NCBI RefSeq assembly: GCF_001983935.1
Contig: NZ_CP017641.1
Span: 3,596,001 to 3,660,000 of the forward strand
Source: Fuerstiella marisgermanici
GTDB lineage: Bacteria; Planctomycetota; Planctomycetia; Planctomycetales; Planctomycetaceae
DNA length: 64,000 bases
Reading direction: 5' to 3'
In this document: piece by piece, positions 9,501 through 17,773 of the stretch
Layout: the number at the start of each line of letters is the position of its first letter
Numbering within the stretch: position 1 is the stretch's first letter
Position numbers and translations under genes: made by a program
Notes under the pieces: model-generated
Seen by the model: only the letters and a program-made list of their open reading frames with translations
Told to the model about the DNA's origin: nothing
Database searches by the model: none

Positions 9501-9711
9501 AACGTGGATCGACGGCACATTGTACTTTAGTCGCGAACAGGACGCGGCGGCTCGCAAAACAAACGCCGAGATGCGGAACACGCTAATCCAGAAGATTCTG
9601 ACGTCTGGCGAAAAGATGGCGGGCGAAGACGAAAAAGAAGACGACCCGTCTACTCAATGGCTACGGTACGACGAATTTTGCCGTGCGAGTGGCCATCAGC
9701 ACAAGAAATGA
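6532..9711 (+). CDS. secreted tandem-domain amidohydrolase
   Basis: Start 6532 is chosen because it opens a signal peptide (LLITRTAAILLLTAVGFAA); the frame is open back to an ATG at 6442. The 1059-residue protein has two imidazolonepropionase-like amidohydrolase domains. The C-terminal one is complete: HSH at His678/His680, IHCHSY (about 837), FQHILEG (about 864) and NSDDGE (about 921), the expected metal ligands. The N-terminal one (about residues 35-450) keeps the fold pattern (IYPGFIDAYSE) but lacks HxH, so it is probably not catalytic. The two are joined by a linker at about 479-508 that is almost all Glu/Asp. Probably an exported hydrolase of cyclic amides or dipeptides; substrate unknown. 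Confidence 0.85.
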   Translation: MLLITRTAAILLLTAVGFAADGDRSSEHNVGLRQNPPNVWALQHAKVISGQQTLKDATIVVRNGRIESVEKGGEVPADARVIDASGKTIYPGFIDAYSEVSLSTDRVNQAAKYWNVNVVPQLSVADQFVANSKNKDLRQQGFVAQLQAPSGKIIRGRSALVSTGSSDPNVAVLAADVAQHLELTPATRDRKVYPNSPMGAVALSRQAIYDAQWYRDAWKAADADPTLPRPERNDALAALQPVISGRQPMMIETSNELYVLRADRFAGEFGLNLIIKGSGYEYRRLKDIAATERTLILPLNFGKAPNVSTAEIAQNVTLTSMMHWDIGPENPARVDEAGIRFAFCTDKLSSPGDFLKSLRQAVKRGLSKKSALKALTETPAQLYNVLDQLGAVQPGKLASFVITDGDIFDDETKVEETWVSGERFEHSPKPEHDLTGQLEVALQKTKGFPAKLFVEFTRDGKKVSGRVAVVPFDELKKDDDADDKKSEEEEEDEEEDEEEDDEDKEKKPAAVAMKEVSLLDFTAAGQFDAKSFGGKGKARLTLVFSQSDAKKTPAAFGQVVWPNGQTALATAEPLQNSDKTDDDKKDKKKTDKPQSASFAVNYPLGAYGVEQPVPSDGAFAFVNATIWTCGPQGIIERGTIYFDKGRIVEVGEKVNVPDGITKFNVRGMHITPGIIDCHSHVATDGGVNESAQAITCEVRIGDFIDCDDISIYRQLAGGVTTSNILHGSANPIGGQNQVLKFRWGRTGDEMKFEQAPPGVKFALGENVKQSNWGDDNTTRYPQTRMGVEQTFRDAFTAANEYADRMDSYAKNRRGLPPRRDLELDALREIVEQKRWIHCHSYRQDEILALIRVLDDFDITIGTFQHILEGYKVADAMAKHGAMASAFSDWWAYKFEVYDAIPYAGALMHEAGVVVSFNSDDGELATHLNQEAAKAVKYGGVSEEEALKFVTLNPAKQLRIEQYVGSLEVGKHADLVVWNHSPLSNYARCEQTWIDGTLYFSREQDAAARKTNAEMRNTLIQKILTSGEKMAGEDEKEDDPSTQWLRYDEFCRASGHQHKK

Positions 9712-9798
9712 TTCCGACGAACCAGACATTGCTTTCCTTCGGAATTCGTCGGCCGTCGGCTACACGATTCGGGCGAACGCGGTATGGTGGAGGACCAA

Positions 9799-10449
9799 AT
9801 GACGTCGACTTTGATCCTCATCCCGACTATCGGTGAGCGGCAGATTCTCGCTCCTCGATTTGCTCCATTGCTGGAACGAGACATCAGCGTTCAGCTATGC
9901 GGCTTCGGCCCAGTAGCGGCGGGGGCAAAGACGTCTCAACTGATTGCGTCACTGCAACCGAAGCAGATTATTCTGGTGGGGATCGCTGGAGCTCTTACGG
10001 ACGACCTCGCTGTCGGGCAGGCTGAAGTTTTTGAGCACGTCGCAATGTACGGTATCGGAGCCGGTACGGGAGACACGTTTCGCAATGCCGGACAACTGGG
10101 CTGGCTGCATTGGACGGAATGCCTTTCGGAGGGAACGCCGGTCGGTATCGGCGACGCGATTTCATTGCAGCGAAAGGACGAGCCATCCGAAGATCACCGA
10201 CAACTGCTTACCGTCTGTGCCGCTGCTGGATGTAAGCGGGATGCACGCGATCGGAAAGCCATCTTTCCGAATGCCGTTGCCGAAGACATGGAAGGCTATG
10301 CGGTTGCGATGGCCGGAGCGTTTGCTGGTGTTCCGGTCAGCATCGTGCGTGGAATTTCAAACCTCGCGGGCGATCGCGAAAAAATTCGCTGGCGGATTCC
10401 CGAAGCGTTACACGCCGCAGCTGACCTCGTGCTGAAAGGACTTTCATGA
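9799..10449 (+). CDS. mqnB: futalosine hydrolase (menaquinone synthesis)
   Basis: The 216-residue protein has the nucleoside phosphorylase/hydrolase fold: LIPTIGER at the N-terminus, ILVGIAGAL (about residue 55) and the base-binding AEDMEGYAVA (about 161), followed by VRGISNLAGD. MqnB removes the base from futalosine (hypoxanthine) or the aminofutalosine analogue (adenine) in the futalosine route to menaquinone. The ATG at 9799 is preferred over 9784 because GGAGG ends 6 bp before it. The last codons overlap the mqnD start by 4 bp (ATGA), so the two are translationally coupled, and the partner supports the call strongly. Neither mqnA nor mqnC is in this window. Confidence 0.9.
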   Translation: MTSTLILIPTIGERQILAPRFAPLLERDISVQLCGFGPVAAGAKTSQLIASLQPKQIILVGIAGALTDDLAVGQAEVFEHVAMYGIGAGTGDTFRNAGQLGWLHWTECLSEGTPVGIGDAISLQRKDEPSEDHRQLLTVCAAAGCKRDARDRKAIFPNAVAEDMEGYAVAMAGAFAGVPVSIVRGISNLAGDREKIRWRIPEALHAAADLVLKGLS

Positions 10450-11294
10450 GTCAAACAATTCATCTTGGCATTTCTACATGCCCCAACGACACGTTTGCGT
10501 TTCACGGGCTGATGAACAAGCTCGTCGACTGGCGTGGTCTTGATTTTCAGGTTGAACTACTCGACATCCAGCAACTCAACGATCGACTTTTCGCAGGCGA
10601 CTTTCACGCGGCCAAGACCAGCTTTCATGCCGCTTTGTTACTTGCCGAATCCACAATGGTGCTCCCGTCAGGATCGGCTCTGGGGCATGGCGTCGGACCG
10701 TTGCTGCTGGCAGCGAAGTCAGACGACGTTCCCCAAAATGACTCGCAAGTCACACTTTGCCCGGGCCAGCACACGACGGCAACTCTGTTATTTCGCCTGT
10801 TCTATCCTCAGACAACTCAGGTGCAACACGTTGTGTTTTCTGACATCATGCCGAAGCTGCAACAACAAGCGGCCGACTTTGGTGTGTGCATTCACGAAGG
10901 TCGATTCACATGGCAGCAGGAAGGTCTGCATCTGGTGACGGATCTGGGCGAACTGTGGGAAAATGAAACCGCTTCTCCGCTACCGCTGGGCGGCATTGTA
11001 GCTCGGCGCAGCCTGCCAGCGGAAACCATGGTTGACGTGCAGGCCGTGATACACGATTCACTGCAGCTCGCCCTGGCCGACCCGGATTCTGCACTGCCGA
11101 CGATGCGCCAGTACGCTCAGGAGTTCAGCGACGACGTCTTGATGCAACATGTGAAGCTGTACGTCAATGACTGGACAGTCGACCTCGGCGCTGTCGGCCG
11201 AAGTGCGTTACAGCAGCTCTCTGATCGCGCCCAAGCCATCGGGCTGGTGGCACCCGGCACGGCTGGCCTGGAAGTCTATCCCAACGCGCGCTGA
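10446..11294 (+). CDS. mqnD: 1,4-dihydroxy-6-naphthoate synthase
   Basis: This 282-residue protein has the periplasmic-binding-protein-like fold typical of MqnA/MqnD. The signature STCPNDTFAFHG is at residues 10-21, then KTSFHAALLL around residue 58 and a GHGVGPLLLA stretch around 81. MqnD converts cyclic dehypoxanthine futalosine to 1,4-dihydroxy-6-naphthoate. It begins inside the mqnB stop region, so the two form one operon. Its length and motifs are normal for the family. Confidence 0.93.
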   Translation: MSQTIHLGISTCPNDTFAFHGLMNKLVDWRGLDFQVELLDIQQLNDRLFAGDFHAAKTSFHAALLLAESTMVLPSGSALGHGVGPLLLAAKSDDVPQNDSQVTLCPGQHTTATLLFRLFYPQTTQVQHVVFSDIMPKLQQQAADFGVCIHEGRFTWQQEGLHLVTDLGELWENETASPLPLGGIVARRSLPAETMVDVQAVIHDSLQLALADPDSALPTMRQYAQEFSDDVLMQHVKLYVNDWTVDLGAVGRSALQQLSDRAQAIGLVAPGTAGLEVYPNAR

Positions 11295-11528
11295 CGATGT
11301 CGGCGGTGCGGGAAGGTTTTAGATCGCCGTAGGTCCGGCCTGCCAGGCTGGATTCCCAGCTTTGCCGAACCCGCACGCGGCGAAGTCCCCCTCGGCAAGC
11401 AGCACCGACCGCCACCAACAACGGCTGGTTGCGAACCGGGGCGACATTGTGCAAGATGCCGTTCCCGCCCTGGCTGCTGCCGCCAGACGAAGCAAACCTT
11501 CCCACCACGGCCACATCCGGTTCCACTG

Positions 11529-14500
11529 ATGCTCCAACCTGCTCGCTCGCTGTTCACGCTTTGTATCGCCATCTGTTTTCCTGCTGCTGCGTTCGGACAA
11601 TCTGCCGAAGACTTCCGGAAGCCGTATGCGGGCGACGATGCCACTGGCCAACATGTGTTGGGGCTTTGGCAATTTGCGGACGGCCATGAACTGGAAGATT
11701 CGTCGGGCAACGGCCACGACCTTTCACTGCAGGGAGCCACCGTTGTTGCAGACGGTCTGTTCGGAAAAGCGTTGAAGTCGGCCGCCGGGTGGCCTCGCGA
11801 AGACTCGCGGCACTCTGCGGTTGCCAAAGACCACGACTCATTGTCGCCTTCTGGGCCGTTCACTGCAGAGATGTGGGTGCGGCCGTCAGCGGAAATGAAG
11901 GATTATCCAGAAGCGTTTCTGCTGGACAAAAAGTATGTCGCTCACGACGACTACCAATGGACGTTGATGAAGGCCGATGGCAAGGGACATCGGCGAATGA
12001 AAGTTCTGCTGGGGTTTGGAGAAGAATCCGCGACGTTCTGGTCTGTGCAGGCAGCGCCGTTGGCGACGGATGAGTGGATCCATTTGGCATTCACTTACGA
12101 TGCGGCCGGGACGGTAACGTTTTGGGCCGACGGCCAGAATCTTGGGTCGTCTCAACAGCCGGGTTTGGGCGCCATCCATCCTGGGCGTCACGTGCTGTCG
12201 ATTGGCGACCGAGTCGGAAGCCTGTACCACGGGTTCCCCGGCTTGATCGACCAGGTGCGGCTGTGCTCCGGTGTTCGCGAATTCCGTCCTGTCACCATTG
12301 AGCCAATCGCTGCGCGGCGAGCCTACCTGCGGATGGAAAAGGTGTCGCCGTTGAAGTTTCGAGTTCGCAATTTGCAGAAGTCAGCGCTGAAGGATGCAAC
12401 CGTGCAGATTTCGGTCGACGGGATTGCAGCGAAAGACTTTCAGTTGCCGGAGATTGCGGCTGGCGCAAGTCACGATGTGGAATATCTGCTGGATACGTCG
12501 CTGCGGCCGGGCGAGTATTCAGTGGTGACCACTCTGCAATTGCACCAAGGTGAAACTAAATATCGCAGTTCCGAACAGTTGCCCATCACGATCGTGCCAC
12601 GCAGTTTGCCGGGGCGGATGCCAGTGGTGATGTGGGGTGGTTTCGGCACTGAGACATTGCCAAAGGTGAAGGACCTGGGGTTCACGCATTTTCTGGGCCT
12701 TCACCCCGACTATGCTGGTGTCTGGAAGGCAAAGAAGCCAATCGTTGCCGAAGAATCGAAACGAAGCAGTGACCGCAACCTGCTGGATGCCGCGTTGGAA
12801 CAGGATCTCCGCGTCCTTGCTCAGATGGCTCCTGGCCGCTGGTTGGAAAGCCAGGAAGATCTGCTGCGGATCGATCGCGACGGTGGCCACTATTCGCGTG
12901 AGAACATTTCGGCGTCGGCGCCGGGCATTAAAGAATTCGGCTACAACGTCGGAGCGTCGATGGCTCAGACATGGCACGATCATCCGGCGTTTGCTGGAGC
13001 ACTGATCAACACAGAAATCCGTGACGGAACTCAGGTTTCGTTTCATCCGCACGAAACGGAAGCATTCAAACAGGCGTCAGGGTTCGATGTTCCGGACGTC
13101 GTTCAGCACAAGGCTGGCGTGTCGTGGATAAAGCTGGAGAATTTTCCCAAAGACCGAATTATTCCCGACGACGATCCGGTGCGCGTGTTTTATGAATGGT
13201 TCTGGAAGCAGGGTGATGGCTGGAACGATTTCAATTCGGCGATCAGTGACGGCGTGAAGTCGACCGACCGCAAAGATGTTTGGACGTTTTTCGATCCGGC
13301 CGTTCGAGTGCCCAGCATCTGGGGCAGCGGCGGCGTGGTGGACTACATTTCGCACTGGACGTATTCGTACCCGGATCCCATTCGGATTGGCCTGACCACC
13401 GACGAACTGTTCGCAATGGCAGCCGGATCACGATCGCCGCAGCAGGTCATGAAGATGACTCAAGTCATCTGGTACCGATCTCAAACCGCACCTCCGGAAA
13501 AACCAGCAGCCGCAGACAATGCCGCAGCGGCGGAAAAAGAACAGGCACCGTGGGAGGACTTCGATCCGGGAGCTCAGTACATCACAATTGCGCCCATGCA
13601 TTTGCGGGAAGCCTTCTGGACCAAGATCTCTCGCCCCATTCAGGGAATCATGTATCACGGCTGGGGCTCGCTAACCGAAACCGACGGCACCAGCGTCTAT
13701 CGGTTCACTCATCCGGAAACGCAAAATGAGCTACGGCGCCTTGTCCACGACGTTGTCGAACCACTCGGCCCGGCGTTAAAACAGATTGGTGCAGACCAAA
13801 CCGACGTCGCGCTTCTGGAAAGCTTCACGTCGCAGATGTTTGCGACTCGTGGCACGTGGGGCTGGGGACATCGGTGGACGGGCGACGCGTGGCACATCGC
13901 CAAGTACGCTCAACTGCAGCCGCAGATCGTGTACGAAGAAACCGTCAACCGCGACGGGCTTGACGATTTCAAAGTGCTGATCATGCCCAGTTGCGACGTG
14001 CTGCCGGAATCAGTCGCAGCAAAGGTGATGGCGTTTCAGCAGCGAGGGGGGATTATCGTCGCGGACGAACGACTGGCGCCAGGCATCAAAGCAGACATCG
14101 TGATCCCGGTCTATCTTCGCACAAAGAAGGCCGACGTCGACAAGGCGGCCCTTCAAAGACTGGCCGCTGACTTACGCACGAAACTGGATTCTCGCTATCA
14201 GCGTAGAGTCGACAGTTCCAGTCCAGAAGTGCTGACACACACGCGACGGCATGGCAGCACGGACTACGTTTTTGTGATGAACGATCACCGCGAGTTCGGC
14301 GACTATGTGGGCCATCATGGTCGCGTGATGGAACGGGGACTGCCGTCGGAATCGACGATCACGCTGGGGCGAAAGGCTCGTTATGCGTACGACCTCGTTA
14401 GCCATCGCACGGTACGCGCGGACACAAAGGGGGGCGGGCAAACGTCATGGAATGTGGCGCTCGGACCGGCTGACGGCGGGATCTATATGCTGACCGACAA

Positions 14501-14801
14501 GGCAGTGAAGGACATCGCTCTGAAACTTCCGGAGGACGCGAAATCCGGCACTACTGCTACGATTTCTTTGTCCGTAACTGACGACTCAGGCAAGCCAGTC
14601 GACGCAGTTGTCCCCGTGCAGGTAACGATCAGCGATCCGGACGGTCGGCCAGCAGAATTCAGCGGTTATTACGCTGCGGTGGATGGTCAACGTACGATTC
14701 AACTGGACCTGGCCACCAACGAAACGCGAGGCGTGTGGGAAGTCACGGTTCGAGAATTGGCGTCAGGACTCGTGAAATCCGGGTGGTTTCGCGTTCGCTA
14801 A
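11529..14801 (+). CDS. large secreted LamG-domain protein, possible glycosidase-like core
   Basis: The 1090-residue product starts with a signal peptide (LFTLCIAICFPAAAFG). A LamG/concanavalin-like lectin domain covers about residues 40-245 (VLGLWQFADG, FTAEMWVRP, IHLAFTYDAAGTVTFWADG, GLIDQVRL). A long middle part (about 350-780) resembles a TIM-barrel glycoside hydrolase in feel (GFGTETLPKVKDLGFTHFLG, MYHGWGSL), but I cannot name a family or active-site pair. Residues about 810-870 look like a GATase1/beta-galactosidase trimerisation-type fold (VLIMPSCDVLP, RGGIIVADERLAPG), and the tail is Ig-like. It is probably a polysaccharide-binding or degrading exoprotein. It lies 234 bp after mqnD and is likely its own unit. 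Confidence 0.75.
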   Translation: MLQPARSLFTLCIAICFPAAAFGQSAEDFRKPYAGDDATGQHVLGLWQFADGHELEDSSGNGHDLSLQGATVVADGLFGKALKSAAGWPREDSRHSAVAKDHDSLSPSGPFTAEMWVRPSAEMKDYPEAFLLDKKYVAHDDYQWTLMKADGKGHRRMKVLLGFGEESATFWSVQAAPLATDEWIHLAFTYDAAGTVTFWADGQNLGSSQQPGLGAIHPGRHVLSIGDRVGSLYHGFPGLIDQVRLCSGVREFRPVTIEPIAARRAYLRMEKVSPLKFRVRNLQKSALKDATVQISVDGIAAKDFQLPEIAAGASHDVEYLLDTSLRPGEYSVVTTLQLHQGETKYRSSEQLPITIVPRSLPGRMPVVMWGGFGTETLPKVKDLGFTHFLGLHPDYAGVWKAKKPIVAEESKRSSDRNLLDAALEQDLRVLAQMAPGRWLESQEDLLRIDRDGGHYSRENISASAPGIKEFGYNVGASMAQTWHDHPAFAGALINTEIRDGTQVSFHPHETEAFKQASGFDVPDVVQHKAGVSWIKLENFPKDRIIPDDDPVRVFYEWFWKQGDGWNDFNSAISDGVKSTDRKDVWTFFDPAVRVPSIWGSGGVVDYISHWTYSYPDPIRIGLTTDELFAMAAGSRSPQQVMKMTQVIWYRSQTAPPEKPAAADNAAAAEKEQAPWEDFDPGAQYITIAPMHLREAFWTKISRPIQGIMYHGWGSLTETDGTSVYRFTHPETQNELRRLVHDVVEPLGPALKQIGADQTDVALLESFTSQMFATRGTWGWGHRWTGDAWHIAKYAQLQPQIVYEETVNRDGLDDFKVLIMPSCDVLPESVAAKVMAFQQRGGIIVADERLAPGIKADIVIPVYLRTKKADVDKAALQRLAADLRTKLDSRYQRRVDSSSPEVLTHTRRHGSTDYVFVMNDHREFGDYVGHHGRVMERGLPSESTITLGRKARYAYDLVSHRTVRADTKGGGQTSWNVALGPADGGIYMLTDKAVKDIALKLPEDAKSGTTATISLSVTDDSGKPVDAVVPVQVTISDPDGRPAEFSGYYAAVDGQRTIQLDLATNETRGVWEVTVRELASGLVKSGWFRVR

Positions 14802-15040
14802 CATGCAATTGCGGCCTCAGGGATGTCGTGGATTTTTCCAGAAATCCTGCGCTGTGATCGAAACGCAGGAACTCTGGCGAGTTCCACGACAGTGCGTTGC
14901 GTTCCAGTTTTTTTCATTCCAGAACATAAACGCTGCTCCCGCGAAATATTGAGTGAGGTGTCTTTGCATCCTTTCCGCTATACTGATTGAAGCGGGCCGA
15001 ATGGTCCGTTTCGAATTTGTGAGCGGAAGCAGAGAGCGTG

Positions 15041-15430
15041 ATGTCAGAATCATTAGAGACGTTGTTCGATCGAATTGGCGGTCAGCCGGCCGTAAACGAC
15101 ATGGTTGACGAATTCTACGGACGGGTACTCGCAGACCCCGAGCTGCGGCCGTTCTTCGACGAAACGTCTGTCGACAAGCTGAAACACATGCAGACGGAAT
15201 TCTTCGCGGCTGCCTTGGACGGACCGATGTCGGCCGGTGATCGCGATCTCGCCAAAGTACATCAGGGACGCGGGATTACGAGGGCTCACGTGACACGGTT
15301 TGTCGATCATCTGATTTCCGTGCTGGATGAACGAAACGCAATTACACGACGCGACGCGATGGATATCGTTTTTCGTATTGCGACTTATTCCGATCAGGTA
15401 ATCGGCGAATGCGGTGGCGCAGACGGGTAG
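15041..15430 (+). CDS. truncated haemoglobin (group I-like)
   Basis: The 129-residue product fits the 2-on-2 globin family. It has LFDRIGG at the N-terminus, Tyr26 in the B-helix region (FYGRVL), PFF near residue 38, an FFAAALDGP segment and His74 in KVHQGRGI at the proximal haem-ligand position. Truncated globins bind O2 or NO and often detoxify NO. A GTG one codon earlier (15038) is possible, but the ATG is preferred. The following DUF1501 gene starts 4 bp after the stop, suggesting one transcript, although the functional link is unclear. Confidence 0.92.
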   Translation: MSESLETLFDRIGGQPAVNDMVDEFYGRVLADPELRPFFDETSVDKLKHMQTEFFAAALDGPMSAGDRDLAKVHQGRGITRAHVTRFVDHLISVLDERNAITRRDAMDIVFRIATYSDQVIGECGGADG

Positions 15431-15434
15431 CCTT

Positions 15435-16847
15435 ATGAAACAGATCCCAGCTCCCAATCGACGTTCGTTTCTGAACACGTCCGGCATTGGGCTCGGCGGA
15501 ATCGCGCTGGCTCAACTGCTGCAACAGAACGCCGTCGCGGATTCTGAAAACGCGCTGCGAGCTCGGCAGCCGCACTTTGCTCCCAAAGCAAAGCATGTGA
15601 TCTATTTGCACATGATCGGAGCTCCGTCGCAGCTGGACATGTTTGACGATAAGCCGGAGTTGCGGAAGCGTCACAACGAACCGTGTCCGCCGGAAGTGAC
15701 AAAGGATCGTGACTTCGCCTTCATTGGGAAGACCTCCACGCTGGGTGGTTCGCCATGGAAGTTTTCGCAGCACGGCGACAGCGGTCAGTCGATGTCCGAA
15801 CTACTGCCGCACCTGGGTTCGGTGGCCGACGAACTGGCTGTCATTCGTTCGCTGCACAACGACGAAATCAACCACGCTCCGGCGCAGATGTTTCTGCATT
15901 CGGGCTTCGGTCGCGGCGGAAGGCCCAGCTTCGGTTCGTGGGTGACTTATGGCCTGGGATCAGATAACACAGATCTTCCCGCGTATGTGGTTCTGGTGAC
16001 GGGGCCGAAAGGTGGAGCAGGCACCAGCCTGTGGTCGACCGGATTTTTGCCGAGCGTCTATCAGGGAATTCAGTTTCGTTCGACGGGCGACCCGGTGCTG
16101 TTTCTGTCCAGCCCGGAAGGCCACACTCGCGGCGATCGACGGCGAGTACTGAACGCGTTGCGCGAATTGAACCGACAACGATTAGAAGCCACCGGCGACC
16201 CGGAAATTGCCACTCGTATCAGCCAGTACGAAATGTCGTTTCGCATGCAGGCGTCGGTGCCAGACCTAATGGACATTCAGGACGAGACTCAACACACGCT
16301 GCAGGAATACGGTGCGGAACCCGGCAAGTCGTCCTTCGCCAATAGTTGCCTGCTGGCTCGACGACTGGTCGAACGCGGCGTGAGATTGATTGAACTGTAC
16401 GACGCGGACTGGGACCATCACGGCGGCATCGAAACTCGACTGCCGCAAAAATGCAAACAAATCGACCGTCCCATCGCGGCCCTCATTCGCGACCTTAAAC
16501 AACGAGGCCTGCTGAAGGACACGTTGATTGTGTGGGGTTCTGAATTCGGCCGCACGCCGCTAAATCAAGGCGCGGCGAAGGGCAACGGGCTGGCAGGACG
16601 CGACCACCACAAAGACGCTTACACCATGTGGTTAGCCGGCGGCGGTGTGAAGGGCGGCGTTAGTCACGGGCAGACAGATGATTTCGGCATGGACATCGCA
16701 GAAGATCCGGTCCATGTCCATGACTTGAACGCCACAATTCTGCACCTGCTGGGTTTGGATCACGAACGATTAACGTACCGCTACCAGGGCCGCGAATTCC
16801 GTCTGACGGACGTGCATGGGCGCGTGGTGGACGAGATCTTGGCGTAA
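15435..16847 (+). CDS. Tat-exported DUF1501 family protein
   Basis: The ATG at 15435 gives a Tat signal with [10 protein letters not shown] (Arg9-Arg10) followed by a Gly/Ala/Leu hydrophobic stretch. The 470-residue body has the DUF1501 marks: [47 protein letters not shown] and [21 protein letters not shown]. This family has an alkaline-phosphatase/sulfatase-like fold and is expanded in planctomycetes, usually beside a DUF1549/DUF1553 cytochrome-type partner. That partner is absent here; the upstream neighbour is a truncated globin instead. Its reaction is unknown. Confidence 0.92.
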   Translation: MKQIPAPNRRSFLNTSGIGLGGIALAQLLQQNAVADSENALRARQPHFAPKAKHVIYLHMIGAPSQLDMFDDKPELRKRHNEPCPPEVTKDRDFAFIGKTSTLGGSPWKFSQHGDSGQSMSELLPHLGSVADELAVIRSLHNDEINHAPAQMFLHSGFGRGGRPSFGSWVTYGLGSDNTDLPAYVVLVTGPKGGAGTSLWSTGFLPSVYQGIQFRSTGDPVLFLSSPEGHTRGDRRRVLNALRELNRQRLEATGDPEIATRISQYEMSFRMQASVPDLMDIQDETQHTLQEYGAEPGKSSFANSCLLARRLVERGVRLIELYDADWDHHGGIETRLPQKCKQIDRPIAALIRDLKQRGLLKDTLIVWGSEFGRTPLNQGAAKGNGLAGRDHHKDAYTMWLAGGGVKGGVSHGQTDDFGMDIAEDPVHVHDLNATILHLLGLDHERLTYRYQGREFRLTDVHGRVVDEILA

Positions 16848-16922
16848 GACAACGGCGCGGAAAGGCTGCCGTCCAGCCGCTTTAGACAGATGGGACAAAG
16901 GAAGCACCGGACGGTATCCTGT

Positions 16923-16953
16923 GAAGCCCGACTTTTTCGAAAAGCGGGGCTTC
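16923..16953 (+). terminator. hairpin downstream of the DUF1501 gene
   Basis: GAAGCCCGACTTTTTCG pairs with CGAAAAGCGGGGCTTC, almost perfectly, 75 bp after the stop at 16847. It has no T run and may act as a 3'-end structure. Confidence 0.5.
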
Positions 16954-17099
16954 TGCCACACTTTCCCAAGTGAGAACAAGGTTTTCAATTGAATAACCCG
17001 TTTCAGCCTTCCGTAAATGGGGCCGACGCAACGCTATCGAAAAAGTCGGTGCGTTGGTAGTGGCCAATTCTCGCTGGAATAGCGTTTACGCCCATCGCA

Positions 17100-17381
17100 A
17101 TGTACTGCGCTGTCCTCTCCCACGGCTTCGGTCACGGTGATGGCTCCGGCGACGACATACTGTTTCCGTTGCATCGTCCGCTGCGAATTGCACTTAATTC
17201 AGAGGTCACAGCCGAATACATCATCTACTTCACGCAGTACGCCCTTTATGGTCTGTTCCTGGCCGTGGCGAATCGTAGGGGCTGGCTGGGCTTAGGCTGC
17301 CTTGTAATGGTCGCGTTTCATGTTTCGTGCTATGCCGGTCGTTACATAGTGGCTGACATTCTGCAGCAAGCCGGATTCTGA
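17100..17381 (+). CDS. small hypothetical membrane protein
   Basis: This is a 93-residue frame with two hydrophobic stretches (AEYIIYFTQYALYGLFLAVA and LGLGCLVMVAFHVSCYAG), which could be two membrane helices. I recognise no family. An in-frame GTG at 17061 would add 13 residues. No strong ribosome-binding site is seen for either start. A perfect terminator hairpin 54 bp after the stop and the lack of any competing gene support that something ends here. It could also be a chance frame. Confidence 0.45.
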   Translation: MYCAVLSHGFGHGDGSGDDILFPLHRPLRIALNSEVTAEYIIYFTQYALYGLFLAVANRRGWLGLGCLVMVAFHVSCYAGRYIVADILQQAGF

Positions 17382-17434
17382 CGTCGCTGTCGTGACATGG
17401 TCTTGCCGACGAGGCTTTCGACACTCAAAACGAG

Positions 17435-17468
17435 AAGAGCCCGCTGCGGTGAAGCAGCGGGCTCTTTC
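17435..17468 (+). terminator. intrinsic terminator (perfect 11-bp GC-rich stem)
   Basis: GAGCCCGCTGC, loop GGTGAA, GCAGCGGGCTC, then TTTCGTT. It ends the small membrane-protein frame and may work in both directions, because AA flanks the left arm. Confidence 0.8.
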
Positions 17469-17614
17469 GTTGATACGCAGGACTGTCTTGTTGATGCGTC
17501 CCCTCACGGCACCATCTCGATCCTGAAACCCCTTCCGATTCAGAATCAAGACTACATTCGATTTTAAGCGAATGCCAATTCCGTGCAATCACAGAACTGC
17601 GTATCTAGTTTTAT

Positions 17615-17753
17615 GTGTGGCTCGACTCTCCGAGGCGAGTTGCCTGGCCTTGTTGGCCATTTCGTTTCGTTCTGTTATCGACGCTGCACAGCAGAGCCGA
17701 ATGTTTGGTTGTTGGCAGCAGATATTTTTTCTCGACTCGGAGAGTCGAGCCAC
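17615..17753. repeat. pair of TCGACTC/GAGTCGA hairpin repeats
   Basis: GTGGCTCGACTCTCCGAGGCGAG (about 17617) and CTCGACTCGGAGAGTCGAG with a GCCAC tail (17731-17753) are two opposite-facing copies of one motif about 115 bp apart. The same motif occurs three times at 56107-56303. The stretch 17382-17773 otherwise holds the terminator above and no gene I can support. Confidence 0.65.
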
Positions 17754-17773
17754 AATGGTCGAACGACGTATGG

